Source of the DNA: Planctomycetaceae bacterium
Lineage (GTDB): Bacteria; Planctomycetota; Planctomycetia; Pirellulales; JAEUIK01
Direction of reading: 5' to 3'
Assembly: GCA_015493185.1 (NCBI GenBank)
Contig: WGDQ01000057.1
Span: 1-7,351 of the forward strand
DNA: 7,351 nucleotides
Part shown: positions 1 to 6,442 of the stretch, one piece after another
Numbering within the stretch: the stretch's first letter is position 1
How the letters are laid out: every line of letters begins with the position of its first letter
Made by a program: the position numbers and the translations under genes
Notes under the pieces: generated by a model
The model's input: only the letters and a program-made list of their open reading frames with translations
What the model was told of the DNA's origin: nothing
The model's database searches: none

Positions 1-1129
1 ATCGGGGCGTTTCGCCACCCTTGATGCCTTCAACCCATTCGGTGAAGTGACCGGGCGACTTGGTGAATTCGACCTTCGGCTCCTTGATGTCGCCGATCAG
101 TTCCCACGAGGCGCCATAATCGTTGGGCGAAAACAGCACACCAGCCTCGCCGACAATCAACGAGCCGCTCTTCGAGAGCTCGCGACCGCCCACGAGCGAG
201 CGATCGGGAAGCTTGCCGCCGTCGTACCAGGTCATGGTGACCGGCCCGCGCTTGTCGGTGGCCGGGAACTCGAACTTGATGATCGACCACTTAGGATAGC
301 TCTCGCCGTTGTGGCCTGAGTGCTCGGCCTCGATCGAGACCGGATCTTTCAAATCGAGTGCCATGTAGGGCAAGTTGGCCGTGTGGCAAGCCATGTCGCC
401 CAGGGCACCGGTACCGAAAGCCCACCAACCCCGCCAGGCGAACGGGTGGTAGCCTTCGCCATAGGGCCGATAGGCTGCGGGGCCGAGCCACAAATCCCAC
501 TTCAGATTTTTCGGAACCGGCTTGGGTTCGGGCCGAGGGCCGCCTTGCGGCCAAACTGGCCGGTTGGTCCAAACATGAACCTCGGTGATTTTGCCCAACA
601 CGCCCGATTGCACGACGGCAGCGCCTCGACGGATGCCCGGGGTGGCCGTTCCCTGATTGCCCATTTGCGTGACCACGTTGTTTTCCCGCGCGATTTCGCC
701 CAACCGGCGGGCTTCATATACCGAATGCGTGAGCGGCTTCTGGCAAAAGCAGTGCTTGCCCATCCGCATGGCCATAGCCGAGGCCGGAGCATGTGAGTGG
801 TCGGGCGTGCTGACCGTAACCGCGTCAATCTTATCGCCCAATTTTTCGAGCATTTCGCGATAGTCGAAAAACTTTTGCGCATTGGGAAAGCGCGCATGTG
901 CTTTTTCCAAACGTTTTTCGTCAACGTCGCAAATGGCCACCACATCGCCATGACGGCCGGCGTCGCGAGAATCGCTCGATCCCTTGCCCTCGACGCCGAT
1001 GCAGGCAAACTGAATCTTCTCGTTGGCCGCTTTACTCTCGGCGGCCTTCAGGCCACCGGCCACCCAAAAGCCGGCACCCGTCAGCGCGGTGGTTTGCAGA
1101 AACCTGCGGCGGTTTGTTTTGGCTCCCAT
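1..1129 (-). CDS. Gfo/Idh/MocA-family oxidoreductase, Tat-exported, C-terminus cut by window edge
   Basis: Reading the minus strand from the ATG at 1129 gives 376 uninterrupted codons that run off the left edge. Residues 7-11 (RRRFL) followed by a hydrophobic stretch to about residue 27 form a twin-arginine signal, so the enzyme should be exported folded. A Rossmann nucleotide-binding fold follows: FACIGVEGKG at 41-50, then VVAICDVDE with acidic D68, which suits NAD(H). Next come STPDHSHAP (107-115) and CQKPL (129-133), the family's EKP motif with Gln for Glu and the usual Lys kept (K131). GDMACH and a C-terminal domain rich in W, G and P follow. Relatives are usually around 430-450 residues, so roughly 60 are missing. 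Family members oxidise or reduce sugars, inositols and related polyols; the substrate cannot be read from this sequence. Gene start is supported by a good ribosome binding site. Family assignment is secure, specific function is not. Confidence 0.95.
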   Translation of the reverse strand, partial: MGAKTNRRRFLQTTALTGAGFWVAGGLKAAESKAANEKIQFACIGVEGKGSSDSRDAGRHGDVVAICDVDEKRLEKAHARFPNAQKFFDYREMLEKLGDKIDAVTVSTPDHSHAPASAMAMRMGKHCFCQKPLTHSVYEARRLGEIARENNVVTQMGNQGTATPGIRRGAAVVQSGVLGKITEVHVWTNRPVWPQGGPRPEPKPVPKNLKWDLWLGPAAYRPYGEGYHPFAWRGWWAFGTGALGDMACHTANLPYMALDLKDPVSIEAEHSGHNGESYPKWSIIKFEFPATDKRGPVTMTWYDGGKLPDRSLVGGRELSKSGSLIVGEAGVLFSPNDYGASWELIGDIKEPKVEFTKSPGHFTEWVEGIKGGETPR

Positions 1130-1138
1130 GTTCAACAG

Positions 1139-1144
1139 CTCCTT
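1139..1144 (-). promoter_or_regulatory. Shine-Dalgarno site of the oxidoreductase gene
   Basis: The minus strand reads AAGGAG here, nine bases before the ATG at 1129. It fixes the start that places the twin-arginine motif at the very N-terminus. Confidence 0.75.
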
Positions 1145-1787
1145 ACAATCGCAGTGTGTGAGGTGAATGAGTCGGTCGGATCGGTATGGCGTGAATAGGG
1201 CGGCGATCGTCAGGCGGGAAACGAGACAGCGCTCGAACACGACGTTTACAAGAAATCGCCGGCGCCGATCGGGCACTTGCCCGAAAACGACGAGGATAAC
1301 CTGCCGCGAGGCGTTCCGCAATTCTGTCGTTCACCACTCCGTCAGCAGGGTTTGCCGCTGATTTCCGTGCCCGGAAAGGGAACCGGCACGATTCACTCCG
1401 GTCAGTCTGCCGGCCAGGCGACGAATCGGCCGAACCGAACATGCATCGGGAAAAACCGGTCCGCCCGCTCTTCCATCGTGTCGTCATGGCCCCAAGTTTG
1501 GCAAGCAAAACCAACCACGAAGAAAGCAACGACTCGAAAAATAGGACTATAGGGGTTTGCCATCGCAGGGCCGAATCAGTAGGCTAAGATCCTTTGCCAG
1601 CAAGGCTTTATGAAGTTACAACGCAAGTGGCCTCCGGCAAAAGGCAGGGCATTTCGCTGCGACAGGGCTTCCGCGTTGGAATGCCTTTGCTGCGGCCCGC
1701 GGCAACGTAGCCCGTTCGTGGCGGGGCCGCCCAGAGCGCTATTGCCTGCTGCGAGGCACAACGAGGGTGCTTGCACCCCCACTCTTT

Positions 1788-1793
1788 ACGGAG
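1788..1793 (+). promoter_or_regulatory. Ribosome binding site deciding the lipoprotein start
   Basis: ACGGAG lies 11 bases before the ATG at 1805. The frame stays open upstream to an ATG at 1610, but that extension would bury the signal peptide behind 65 unrelated residues. This site, together with the lipoprotein signal, argues for 1805. Confidence 0.6.
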
Positions 1794-1804
1794 AAGCAAA
1801 TACG

Positions 1805-3184
1805 ATGCGTAGGTGGTTGAACGCGTTTGGTTTTGTTTTTCTGCTGACGGCCAGCTTTTCGACGATTGCGTGCCAACCGCAAAGCAAGCCCGCTGCCGAA
1901 GATCAGCAATCCCGGGGCAGTGAAACTCGCTCCGATGGTTCTGCCGAATCGGGTAAACCAGCATCCGACACCTCCACGCAGTCATCGTCGGCCGAAGATT
2001 CAACCGCCGCAGACGATGCCAAGGCCGTTGAGCAACTGCGGGCCAACGATGCCGAACTCGAAACCGATTCGGCCGGACACGTGATTGCGGCCGACCTTTC
2101 CAAATCGCCGATCTCCGACGAACTGCTCGCCGCGCTGAGTGGGCTGCCTCACTTGAAGCGTCTACGACTCGAAGGACCCGATGTGGTCGACGATCACATG
2201 CGTTTCATTGCCTCGCTGAGCACCTTGGAGCAGCTTTTTTTAGAAAACACATCCGTAACCGATGCGGGAGTGGCCCAGCTCACGACCCTGAAAAACCTCA
2301 AGGTGCTGAGCCTTCGCCGTTCGAACATCACGGCCAACGCCGTCGACTCGATCGTGCAATTTCCCAACCTTCAACAGTTGATTTTGCTGGCCACGAATAT
2401 AACGAACGACTCGCTCGAGCAGATCAGCCACATGCCGAAACTCAAGCTGCTCGACCTGCGCAATTGCCTGCTGATCTCGGACGAGGGACTAACGCATTTG
2501 GAAAAAATGCGGTCGTTGCGGGCACTGAAGATCCGCAGTTTTCAGGTGAGCGACGAGGGCATGCAACCGCTTGGCAAAATGACGTGGCTCACCAACCTGA
2601 TTCTGGAAGATACCGCCATCACCGACGAAGGTCTGGCCTACTTGAAGGGGCTCACGAAGCTCCGCGAACTTGTGCTTTTTCGCACGGCCATTACCGGCGA
2701 TGGTCTGCAATACCTGAAAGACATGACCGACATGCGTAAGCTCTCGTTGCGCGACACGCCGATTTCCGACGAAGGGCTGACCTATCTGACGGGCATGAAA
2801 AAGCTGCAATCGCTCGACCTGAGCGAATGCCCCATAGGCGACGCGGGCCTGGAGGCCGTGGGACAGCTAACCAACCTCGAGCGGTTGCGACTCTGGCATA
2901 CGGAGATTACCGACGAAGGTTTGAAGCACCTGGCCCAACTGTCGCGGTTGAAGCAGCTCGATCTGAAAAGCACAGCCGTGACGGACGCGGGGCTGCCGCA
3001 TTTGGAAGGTCTCGCGCAACTAGAAGAACTCGACCTGGAAGAAGATGCCATCACGGATCAGGGGCTCGAGTCGCTGAAGAAGTTGCCCCACCTCAAAAAG
3101 CTCAACCTCCGCTTCACCGAAGTATCGCCCGAGGCGGCCGAGGCGCTTGCTCGCGAGATACCCGGCTTGGTTGTGAACATCTGA
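1805..3184 (+). CDS. Leucine-rich repeat lipoprotein
   Basis: This encodes 459 residues starting MRRWLNAFGF. A basic N-terminus and a hydrophobic stretch (8-19) lead to a lipobox-like TIAC with the acylated Cys at position 23, so the product is predicted to be a membrane-anchored lipoprotein; Thr at the -3 position is tolerated but not ideal. Residues 24-72 form a flexible stalk of low complexity rich in S, E, D, A, T and Q. A lead-in repeat-like unit (about 73-111) and fourteen leucine-rich repeats (112-448) follow, with consensus xxLxxLxxLxLxxTxITDEGLxxL, then an 11-residue C-terminal tail ending VVNI. Such repeats form a curved solenoid used for protein binding. No catalytic domain is present. 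The partner and role are unknown; similar repeat lipoproteins are common in planctomycetes. The gene stands alone, with gaps of over 600 bases on both sides. Repeat class and export are confident, function is not. Confidence 0.9.
   Translation: MRRWLNAFGFVFLLTASFSTIACQPQSKPAAEDQQSRGSETRSDGSAESGKPASDTSTQSSSAEDSTAADDAKAVEQLRANDAELETDSAGHVIAADLSKSPISDELLAALSGLPHLKRLRLEGPDVVDDHMRFIASLSTLEQLFLENTSVTDAGVAQLTTLKNLKVLSLRRSNITANAVDSIVQFPNLQQLILLATNITNDSLEQISHMPKLKLLDLRNCLLISDEGLTHLEKMRSLRALKIRSFQVSDEGMQPLGKMTWLTNLILEDTAITDEGLAYLKGLTKLRELVLFRTAITGDGLQYLKDMTDMRKLSLRDTPISDEGLTYLTGMKKLQSLDLSECPIGDAGLEAVGQLTNLERLRLWHTEITDEGLKHLAQLSRLKQLDLKSTAVTDAGLPHLEGLAQLEELDLEEDAITDQGLESLKKLPHLKKLNLRFTEVSPEAAEALAREIPGLVVNI
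2138..3148 (+). repeat. Array of fourteen 24-residue leucine-rich repeats (protein level)
   Basis: Fourteen consecutive units span codons 112-448 of the lipoprotein gene. All are 24 residues except the fifth, which has one extra residue (NCLLISDEGL). The loop motif T-x-[IV]-[TS]-D-[EA]-G-L is strongest in units 7-13 and more degenerate in units 1, 3, 4 and 14. The repeats are conserved in protein rather than in DNA, so the array is an old diverged duplication and not a tandem DNA repeat. Confidence 0.9.
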
Positions 3185-3716
3185 CGATCCGCAGATTGCC
3201 GTCGACGTTTCCTTGCAAGCAGGCGATGCCCTCGCAACATCTATTTCGTGCGCGGCATGGGCCACATCGGCGGCGTCCTTCTTCGTTCATCGTTTGTCCA
3301 GATACCGCACTCGCACTGCTATGGCGGCACGTTCGTCCTTACTGTTTCTTGGGCGCTCTGCGCCGGGCGTTTGTGCCAACGATGGTTTGCAATGCGACAA
3401 GCCGTCAAGATCGCGCCGGTTGTAATGACGGTGCGGGTTCTAATAAGCTTTGCGGATGCGCGGGCAAATAGCGCACGAATTCGGCCCGACCAACCGGCGC
3501 AATCCGCACATTACCGATCCCCATCGCGCGCCTTACGATATTCATCAAGCCGCACACCCCGAATCGCCGAACCCCGTAGTACGTGCAGGGCATCGAGCCC
3601 GAGAGCGTGGTGTCATGGAGGTCTCGCTCCTCGCTCTGGTGACGATACGTTCCACCCACGCAAGCCGCAGCGAGTTCGTATACGGCCTGTATGCAAGAAC
3701 TAACTGGCTCTGTCGG

Positions 3717-3764
3717 GCAACGTGCCACGCCATCCGGCCGGCACGCCGGGCAGTTGCACGCAAC
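3717..3764 (+). promoter_or_regulatory. Possible structured leader with nested inverted repeats
   Basis: GCAACGTGCC at 3717-3726 can pair with GGCAC at 3740-3744 and, after an eight-base bulge, GTTGC at 3753-3757, giving two stacked five-base-pair stems. GTTGC is also directly followed by a second copy of its complement, GCAAC at 3760-3764, so two pairings compete for it. This lies about 60 bases upstream of the barrel gene start. Short stems in GC-rich DNA arise often by chance, so the regulatory reading is speculative. Confidence 0.25.
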
Positions 3765-3812
3765 ACGCCGACATGCGATAGCGCTGCGATACGAAAAAAC
3801 GGCGGAAACCAC

Positions 3813-3818
3813 GGAGGG
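3813..3818 (+). promoter_or_regulatory. Ribosome binding site of the barrel gene
   Basis: GGAGGG lies seven bases before the ATG at 3826. It decides this start over the in-frame ATG at 3691, which has no comparable site and would put 45 unrelated residues before the signal peptide. Confidence 0.75.
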
Positions 3819-3825
3819 CAAAAGG

Positions 3826-4908
3826 ATGAAAATTCGTACGATTCTTCCGGCGGCGCTGTTAGCCGCCGCACCGTTACTTCTCGTTAGCGTCGCACGCGCC
3901 GAAAACACGATCGCATGGAGCTCGTCCAATTGGTCGGCACCGACCGATTCGGAATCCGCGGACCAGAATGAGCAGGCGACCGATCAATTCACGTCGCTCA
4001 CTCATGAGAGGAATTGGACCGATGCGGCCAGCCCGTGCGACACGTGCGATTCGTGTTGCGATCAGCCTGGCACCTGCGGGGGCCGGTGCCGCTCGTGCCG
4101 GGACCGGTTGCTGGGATGGATTGCCAGAAGCCAACCATGCTTCGACGATTTCATCAGCCCGATGACCAACCCGGTGTTTTTCGAAGATCCACGGACGCTG
4201 AGCGAGGTGCGCTTCATTTATCTGCGTCACGATTTTCCCAACGCGGCCGGCGGCGGCACGGTGAATCTGTGGGCTCCGCAAATACGTGCCGCGCTTACGG
4301 ATCGACTGTCCGTCATTGCCACCAAGGCTGGCTTCATCACATCAACCAACACGTTGATCGACGATGGTTGGTCCGATGTTTCGTTGGGTCTGAAATACAA
4401 CCTGCTGGCCAACAGCCGCACACAGACGCTGTTGACGGCTGGCGTGACTTATGAACTGCCCGTTGGCAGCACGCGAACGCTTCAAGGCAATGGTGATGGG
4501 CTATTCAATCTCTTCTTGACCGGGGGCACAGAGATCGCCGGTTTTCACTGGATCAGTGGAAGCGGTTTCCTGTTGCCAGCCAACCGTTCGGCTGAAAGCC
4601 AAATCTGGTTCTGGTCGAACCATTTCGACCATCGGCTGGGCTCGACACCGTTCTACGGCTTGATGGAAGTCAACTGGTATCACTGGATGGGATCGGGCAA
4701 AAACGGAATCCCGGGGCTGGAAGGTGGCGACCTGTTCAACTTCGGCTCCACCGGCGTCTCTGGAAACGACATCGTGACCGGTGCGCTGGGCATGAAGTTC
4801 AAGCCGAACCGCAACACCGAACTCGGCGTCGCCTGGGAGGTTCCGCTGACCAACCGTCGCGATGTCTTGCACGATCGCTTTACGGTCGATTGGATTCTTC
4901 GTTACTGA
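3826..4908 (+). CDS. Secreted outer-membrane beta-barrel-like protein with Cys-rich N-terminal segment
   Basis: This encodes 360 residues. MKIRT, a hydrophobic run (6-22) and the cleavage motif ARA at 23-25 form a standard Sec signal peptide. A polar linker (26-69) leads to a cluster of cysteines at positions 71, 74, 77, 78, 84, 88 and 91, with an eighth at 105, including overlapping CxxC spacings. From about residue 115 to the end the sequence alternates polar and hydrophobic residues in strand-sized blocks separated by G, N and D turns, and ends in the aromatic ILRY, as outer-membrane barrels often do. Phrases such as ALTDRLSV, DVSLGLKYNL and VTYELPVGS resemble the barrel family described as the phenol-degradation MetA pathway (PF13557), but I cannot confirm that. 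Function is probably transport or an outer-membrane structural role. Flanking gaps suggest its own transcription unit. Export is confident, barrel fold likely, substrate unknown. Confidence 0.85.
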   Translation: MKIRTILPAALLAAAPLLLVSVARAENTIAWSSSNWSAPTDSESADQNEQATDQFTSLTHERNWTDAASPCDTCDSCCDQPGTCGGRCRSCRDRLLGWIARSQPCFDDFISPMTNPVFFEDPRTLSEVRFIYLRHDFPNAAGGGTVNLWAPQIRAALTDRLSVIATKAGFITSTNTLIDDGWSDVSLGLKYNLLANSRTQTLLTAGVTYELPVGSTRTLQGNGDGLFNLFLTGGTEIAGFHWISGSGFLLPANRSAESQIWFWSNHFDHRLGSTPFYGLMEVNWYHWMGSGKNGIPGLEGGDLFNFGSTGVSGNDIVTGALGMKFKPNRNTELGVAWEVPLTNRRDVLHDRFTVDWILRY

Positions 4909-5270
4909 GTTTTTCTCCCCAACCGCGCCGCAGCGCCTTCGTCATCGTCGCTCAGCGCCGCATCACTTGTGCTCCTGTTGCAAACGTTCGTTGCCGGCAG
5001 CGCGGCTTTCGACAGGTCGCGTAAAAACCAGAAAGAGCGTCGGCCCAGTTGTGTGTGCGAAGCTGCTGCGCAGGCGCGATTTGTTTCTATCGGCCGAGGC
5101 GTCGGATGCCGCAAACGGATCCGACGTCTCGGCCTTTTTTGCGCACAACCGCTCTCCCGCGTCCCAACGCGGACATCGCATTTCGTTGCCAACCGGCCAG
5201 AGAGATTCCAGCACGATGCGCGGGCCGTGTGCTGCCGCATTGCGATCCAAGCGGCGTGCAAGAAGGAGAA
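4909..5270. other. Convergent intergenic region between the barrel gene and birA
   Basis: This gap separates two genes that face each other. The only clear element is the terminator at 5092-5140. The open frames across it (4862-5377 plus, 4963-5556 minus and others) overlap the flanking genes in other frames and carry no recognisable motif. I found no matching leftward terminator directly after the birA stop: the stem GCCGC/GCGGC seen on the minus strand near 5235-5256 is short and lacks a T run. Confidence 0.6.
5092..5140 (+). terminator. Strong rho-independent terminator
   Basis: GGCCGAGGCGTCGGAT (5092-5107) and ATCCGACGTCTCGGCC (5119-5134) pair over 16 positions with one G-U wobble. The loop is 11 bases, and six T residues follow immediately (5135-5140). 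No T run follows on the opposite strand, so it works for rightward transcription only. It most likely ends the barrel gene transcript, although it lies 183 bases beyond that stop codon. Confidence 0.9.
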
Positions 5271-6080
5271 TCAATCTATGGGACGAACATTCACCGCGCT
5301 GTGAAATGGGCGGAGCTGCGAACCGACTTGCAGAAGGAGCCGTCCAGCCGAATCGATGCCGCTGCAGGTGCCGGTAAACCGCTGTCCGGCCGATTCTAGC
5401 GAAAGTTGCCGCCCGTGAAGCCGAAGCCACTGGTTCCACTCGTCTACCAGCATCGGATCTCGGCTTGCGAGCCGCGCGAACTGGTGTCGGATGGCTTCGA
5501 GCAAGCGGATCAGAACGCCGGTTGTGTCCGCGGTTCGGCCGGTCAGGTCGGCCCATGAAGTGATTTCACGGCGCAGCGGCTCAGGCGCCGAATCGCGACG
5601 ATTGTTGACGTTCAATCCGATCCCCAGCACGAGCAGGGCACCGCTCTTGCGGCTGACCACTTCGGGCAAAATGCCGGCGATCTTCCGCCCGTCGGCATAC
5701 ACATCGTTGGGCCACCGAAGTTCCAACCGGCGTGGTGAAACGTCGGCGGCCAGTGTTTCGAGAACGGCCAGTGCTGTGGTGATGGAAAGTTTGGGCCAGT
5801 CGCTCAGCGGCATTTGCCCGAGAGGTTCTCGCAACACCAGTGAAAAGGTCAGCGCGCCGCTGCCACTCCACCACGCGTTTTCGCCACGTCCCCGACCGGC
5901 CGTTTGCCGATCGGCAAGCACAAGAAGCGGCGTCTCCAGCGACTCGTTCCGACGCTCGCTTTCTTCGACCAATCGGCGGGCCCGATCGCTCGTCGAATCC
6001 ATGGTCGATTCATATACAACCTGGGCGACAGTGGTTTGCTCGTAGATATCCGAGATGCGAAACCGCGGAAAACCGGGCAT
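5271..6080 (-). CDS. birA: Biotin--[acetyl-CoA-carboxylase] ligase, single-domain form
   Basis: The 269-residue product activates biotin with ATP to biotinyl-AMP and transfers it to the acceptor lysine of biotin carboxyl carrier proteins such as AccB. Seen motifs, numbered from the ATG at 6080: STMDSTSDRAR at 25-35, the biotinyl-AMP loop AGRGRGENAW at 61-70, LRWPNDV at 121-127, the catalytic-lysine segment GRKIAGILPE at 131-140 with K133, and VLGIGLNVN at 151-159. A C-terminal SH3-like domain begins near GRQLSLES (223-230). There is no N-terminal helix-turn-helix, so this should be an enzyme only and not a biotin-operon repressor like E. coli BirA. A GTG at 6101 would add seven residues, but GGAG at 6087-6090 six bases before the ATG favours 6080. 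It is not next to biotin or carboxylase genes. Identification is confident. Confidence 0.95.
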   Translation of the reverse strand: MPGFPRFRISDIYEQTTVAQVVYESTMDSTSDRARRLVEESERRNESLETPLLVLADRQTAGRGRGENAWWSGSGALTFSLVLREPLGQMPLSDWPKLSITTALAVLETLAADVSPRRLELRWPNDVYADGRKIAGILPEVVSRKSGALLVLGIGLNVNNRRDSAPEPLRREITSWADLTGRTADTTGVLIRLLEAIRHQFARLASRDPMLVDEWNQWLRLHGRQLSLESAGQRFTGTCSGIDSAGRLLLQVGSQLRPFHSAVNVRPID

Positions 6081-6442
6081 TTCAATCTCCAGGCCGCCCA
6101 CGAAGAAAACGGCCGGTTGATGTCACAAAAGCATTGTTGAAGCCCCAGGAAAATAACGTTCCGCGCGATTCTAACGAGGCGCGGCGTTTCGGCCAGCCTT
6201 GCAGGCCAAAAGGAACCAGCATTTATCGTCCACCTCGCCGGTTACGATATATTGGTTGAGATATTGAGACGACGGCTCTGGGCAACTCGACCGGCACCGC
6301 AGCCCGTCCGGCCAGACACTGCCCGAGTTCGGTGTATCGCCTGGGCAACGTCCGACTGGCTGATTCTCTTCCCCTCAAAAAAACCAATCCAATCATCCGG
6401 CCTCGTATCGTTCGCCATCCGGATCAGCAAAACCTACCTGTC
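6081..6442. other. Divergent intergenic region between birA and the GTPase gene
   Basis: These 362 bases must hold the start signals of two diverging genes. The most AT-rich point is GATATATTGG around 6246-6255, a plausible -10 area on either strand, but no well-spaced -35 partner stands out. A 64-codon frame starting at a TTG (6252) overlaps the GTPase start as ATGA; its translation has no recognisable motif and I do not call it a gene. The frame of the GTPase itself is open back to 6260. Confidence 0.5.
6087..6090 (-). promoter_or_regulatory. Shine-Dalgarno site of birA
   Basis: The minus strand reads CTGGAGATTGAA directly before the ATG at 6080, putting GGAG six bases from the start. The upstream GTG at 6101 has no such site. 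Confidence 0.65.

Larger units (their letters stand above)
1130..1804. other. Divergent intergenic region, no convincing gene
   Basis: About 675 bases separate the minus-strand oxidoreductase from the plus-strand repeat lipoprotein. Open frames exist on both strands (for example 1143-1529 minus and 1277-1552 plus), but their translations are rich in R, P and S, lack recognisable motifs, and have no good ribosome site. The region must hold promoters for both flanking genes. A weak candidate for the rightward one is TTGCCA at 1557-1562 with TAGGCT 17 bases later (1580-1585); the match is poor. A short inverted repeat, GGGTGC-TT-GCACCC at 1765-1778, lies just before the ribosome site of the lipoprotein gene. 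No tRNA, terminator or repeat array was seen. Confidence 0.6.
3185..3825. other. Intergenic region, no convincing gene
   Basis: About 640 bases lie between the repeat lipoprotein and the barrel gene. Several overlapping open frames are present (3405-3929 minus, 3450-3887 plus, 3248-3703 plus). None has a recognisable domain, signal peptide or convincing ribosome site, and their compositions (R, A, P, H, S) look like chance frames in GC-rich DNA. A short hairpin without a T run, GGCGC-TCT-GCGCC, sits at 3352-3364. No clear terminator follows the lipoprotein stop. The last 110 bases contain inverted repeats that could fold in the leader of the barrel gene. A decayed gene cannot be excluded. Confidence 0.55.

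Noticed and set aside
502..1008. 168-codon minus-strand open frame
   Set aside because: It is a shifted frame inside the oxidoreductase gene, whose own frame reads through with Rossmann and QKP motifs.
1143..1529. 128-codon minus-strand open frame upstream of the oxidoreductase
   Set aside because: Composition is dominated by R, S, P and A, with no motif. It would end just before the oxidoreductase ribosome site, but nothing supports translation.
3352..3364. GGCGC-TCT-GCGCC hairpin after the lipoprotein gene
   Set aside because: It has only five base pairs and no T run, and lies 168 bases past the stop codon, so it is not supported as a terminator.
3405..3929. 174-codon minus-strand open frame in the gap before and into the barrel gene
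   Set aside because: It overlaps the signal peptide region of the barrel gene in antisense and has no domain or ribosome site that I recognise.
5262..5301. AAGGAG followed by an ATG and an eight-codon frame on the plus strand (5278-5304)
   Set aside because: It overlaps the 3' end of birA in antisense and lies downstream of the rightward terminator. A good Shine-Dalgarno match of this length is expected by chance.
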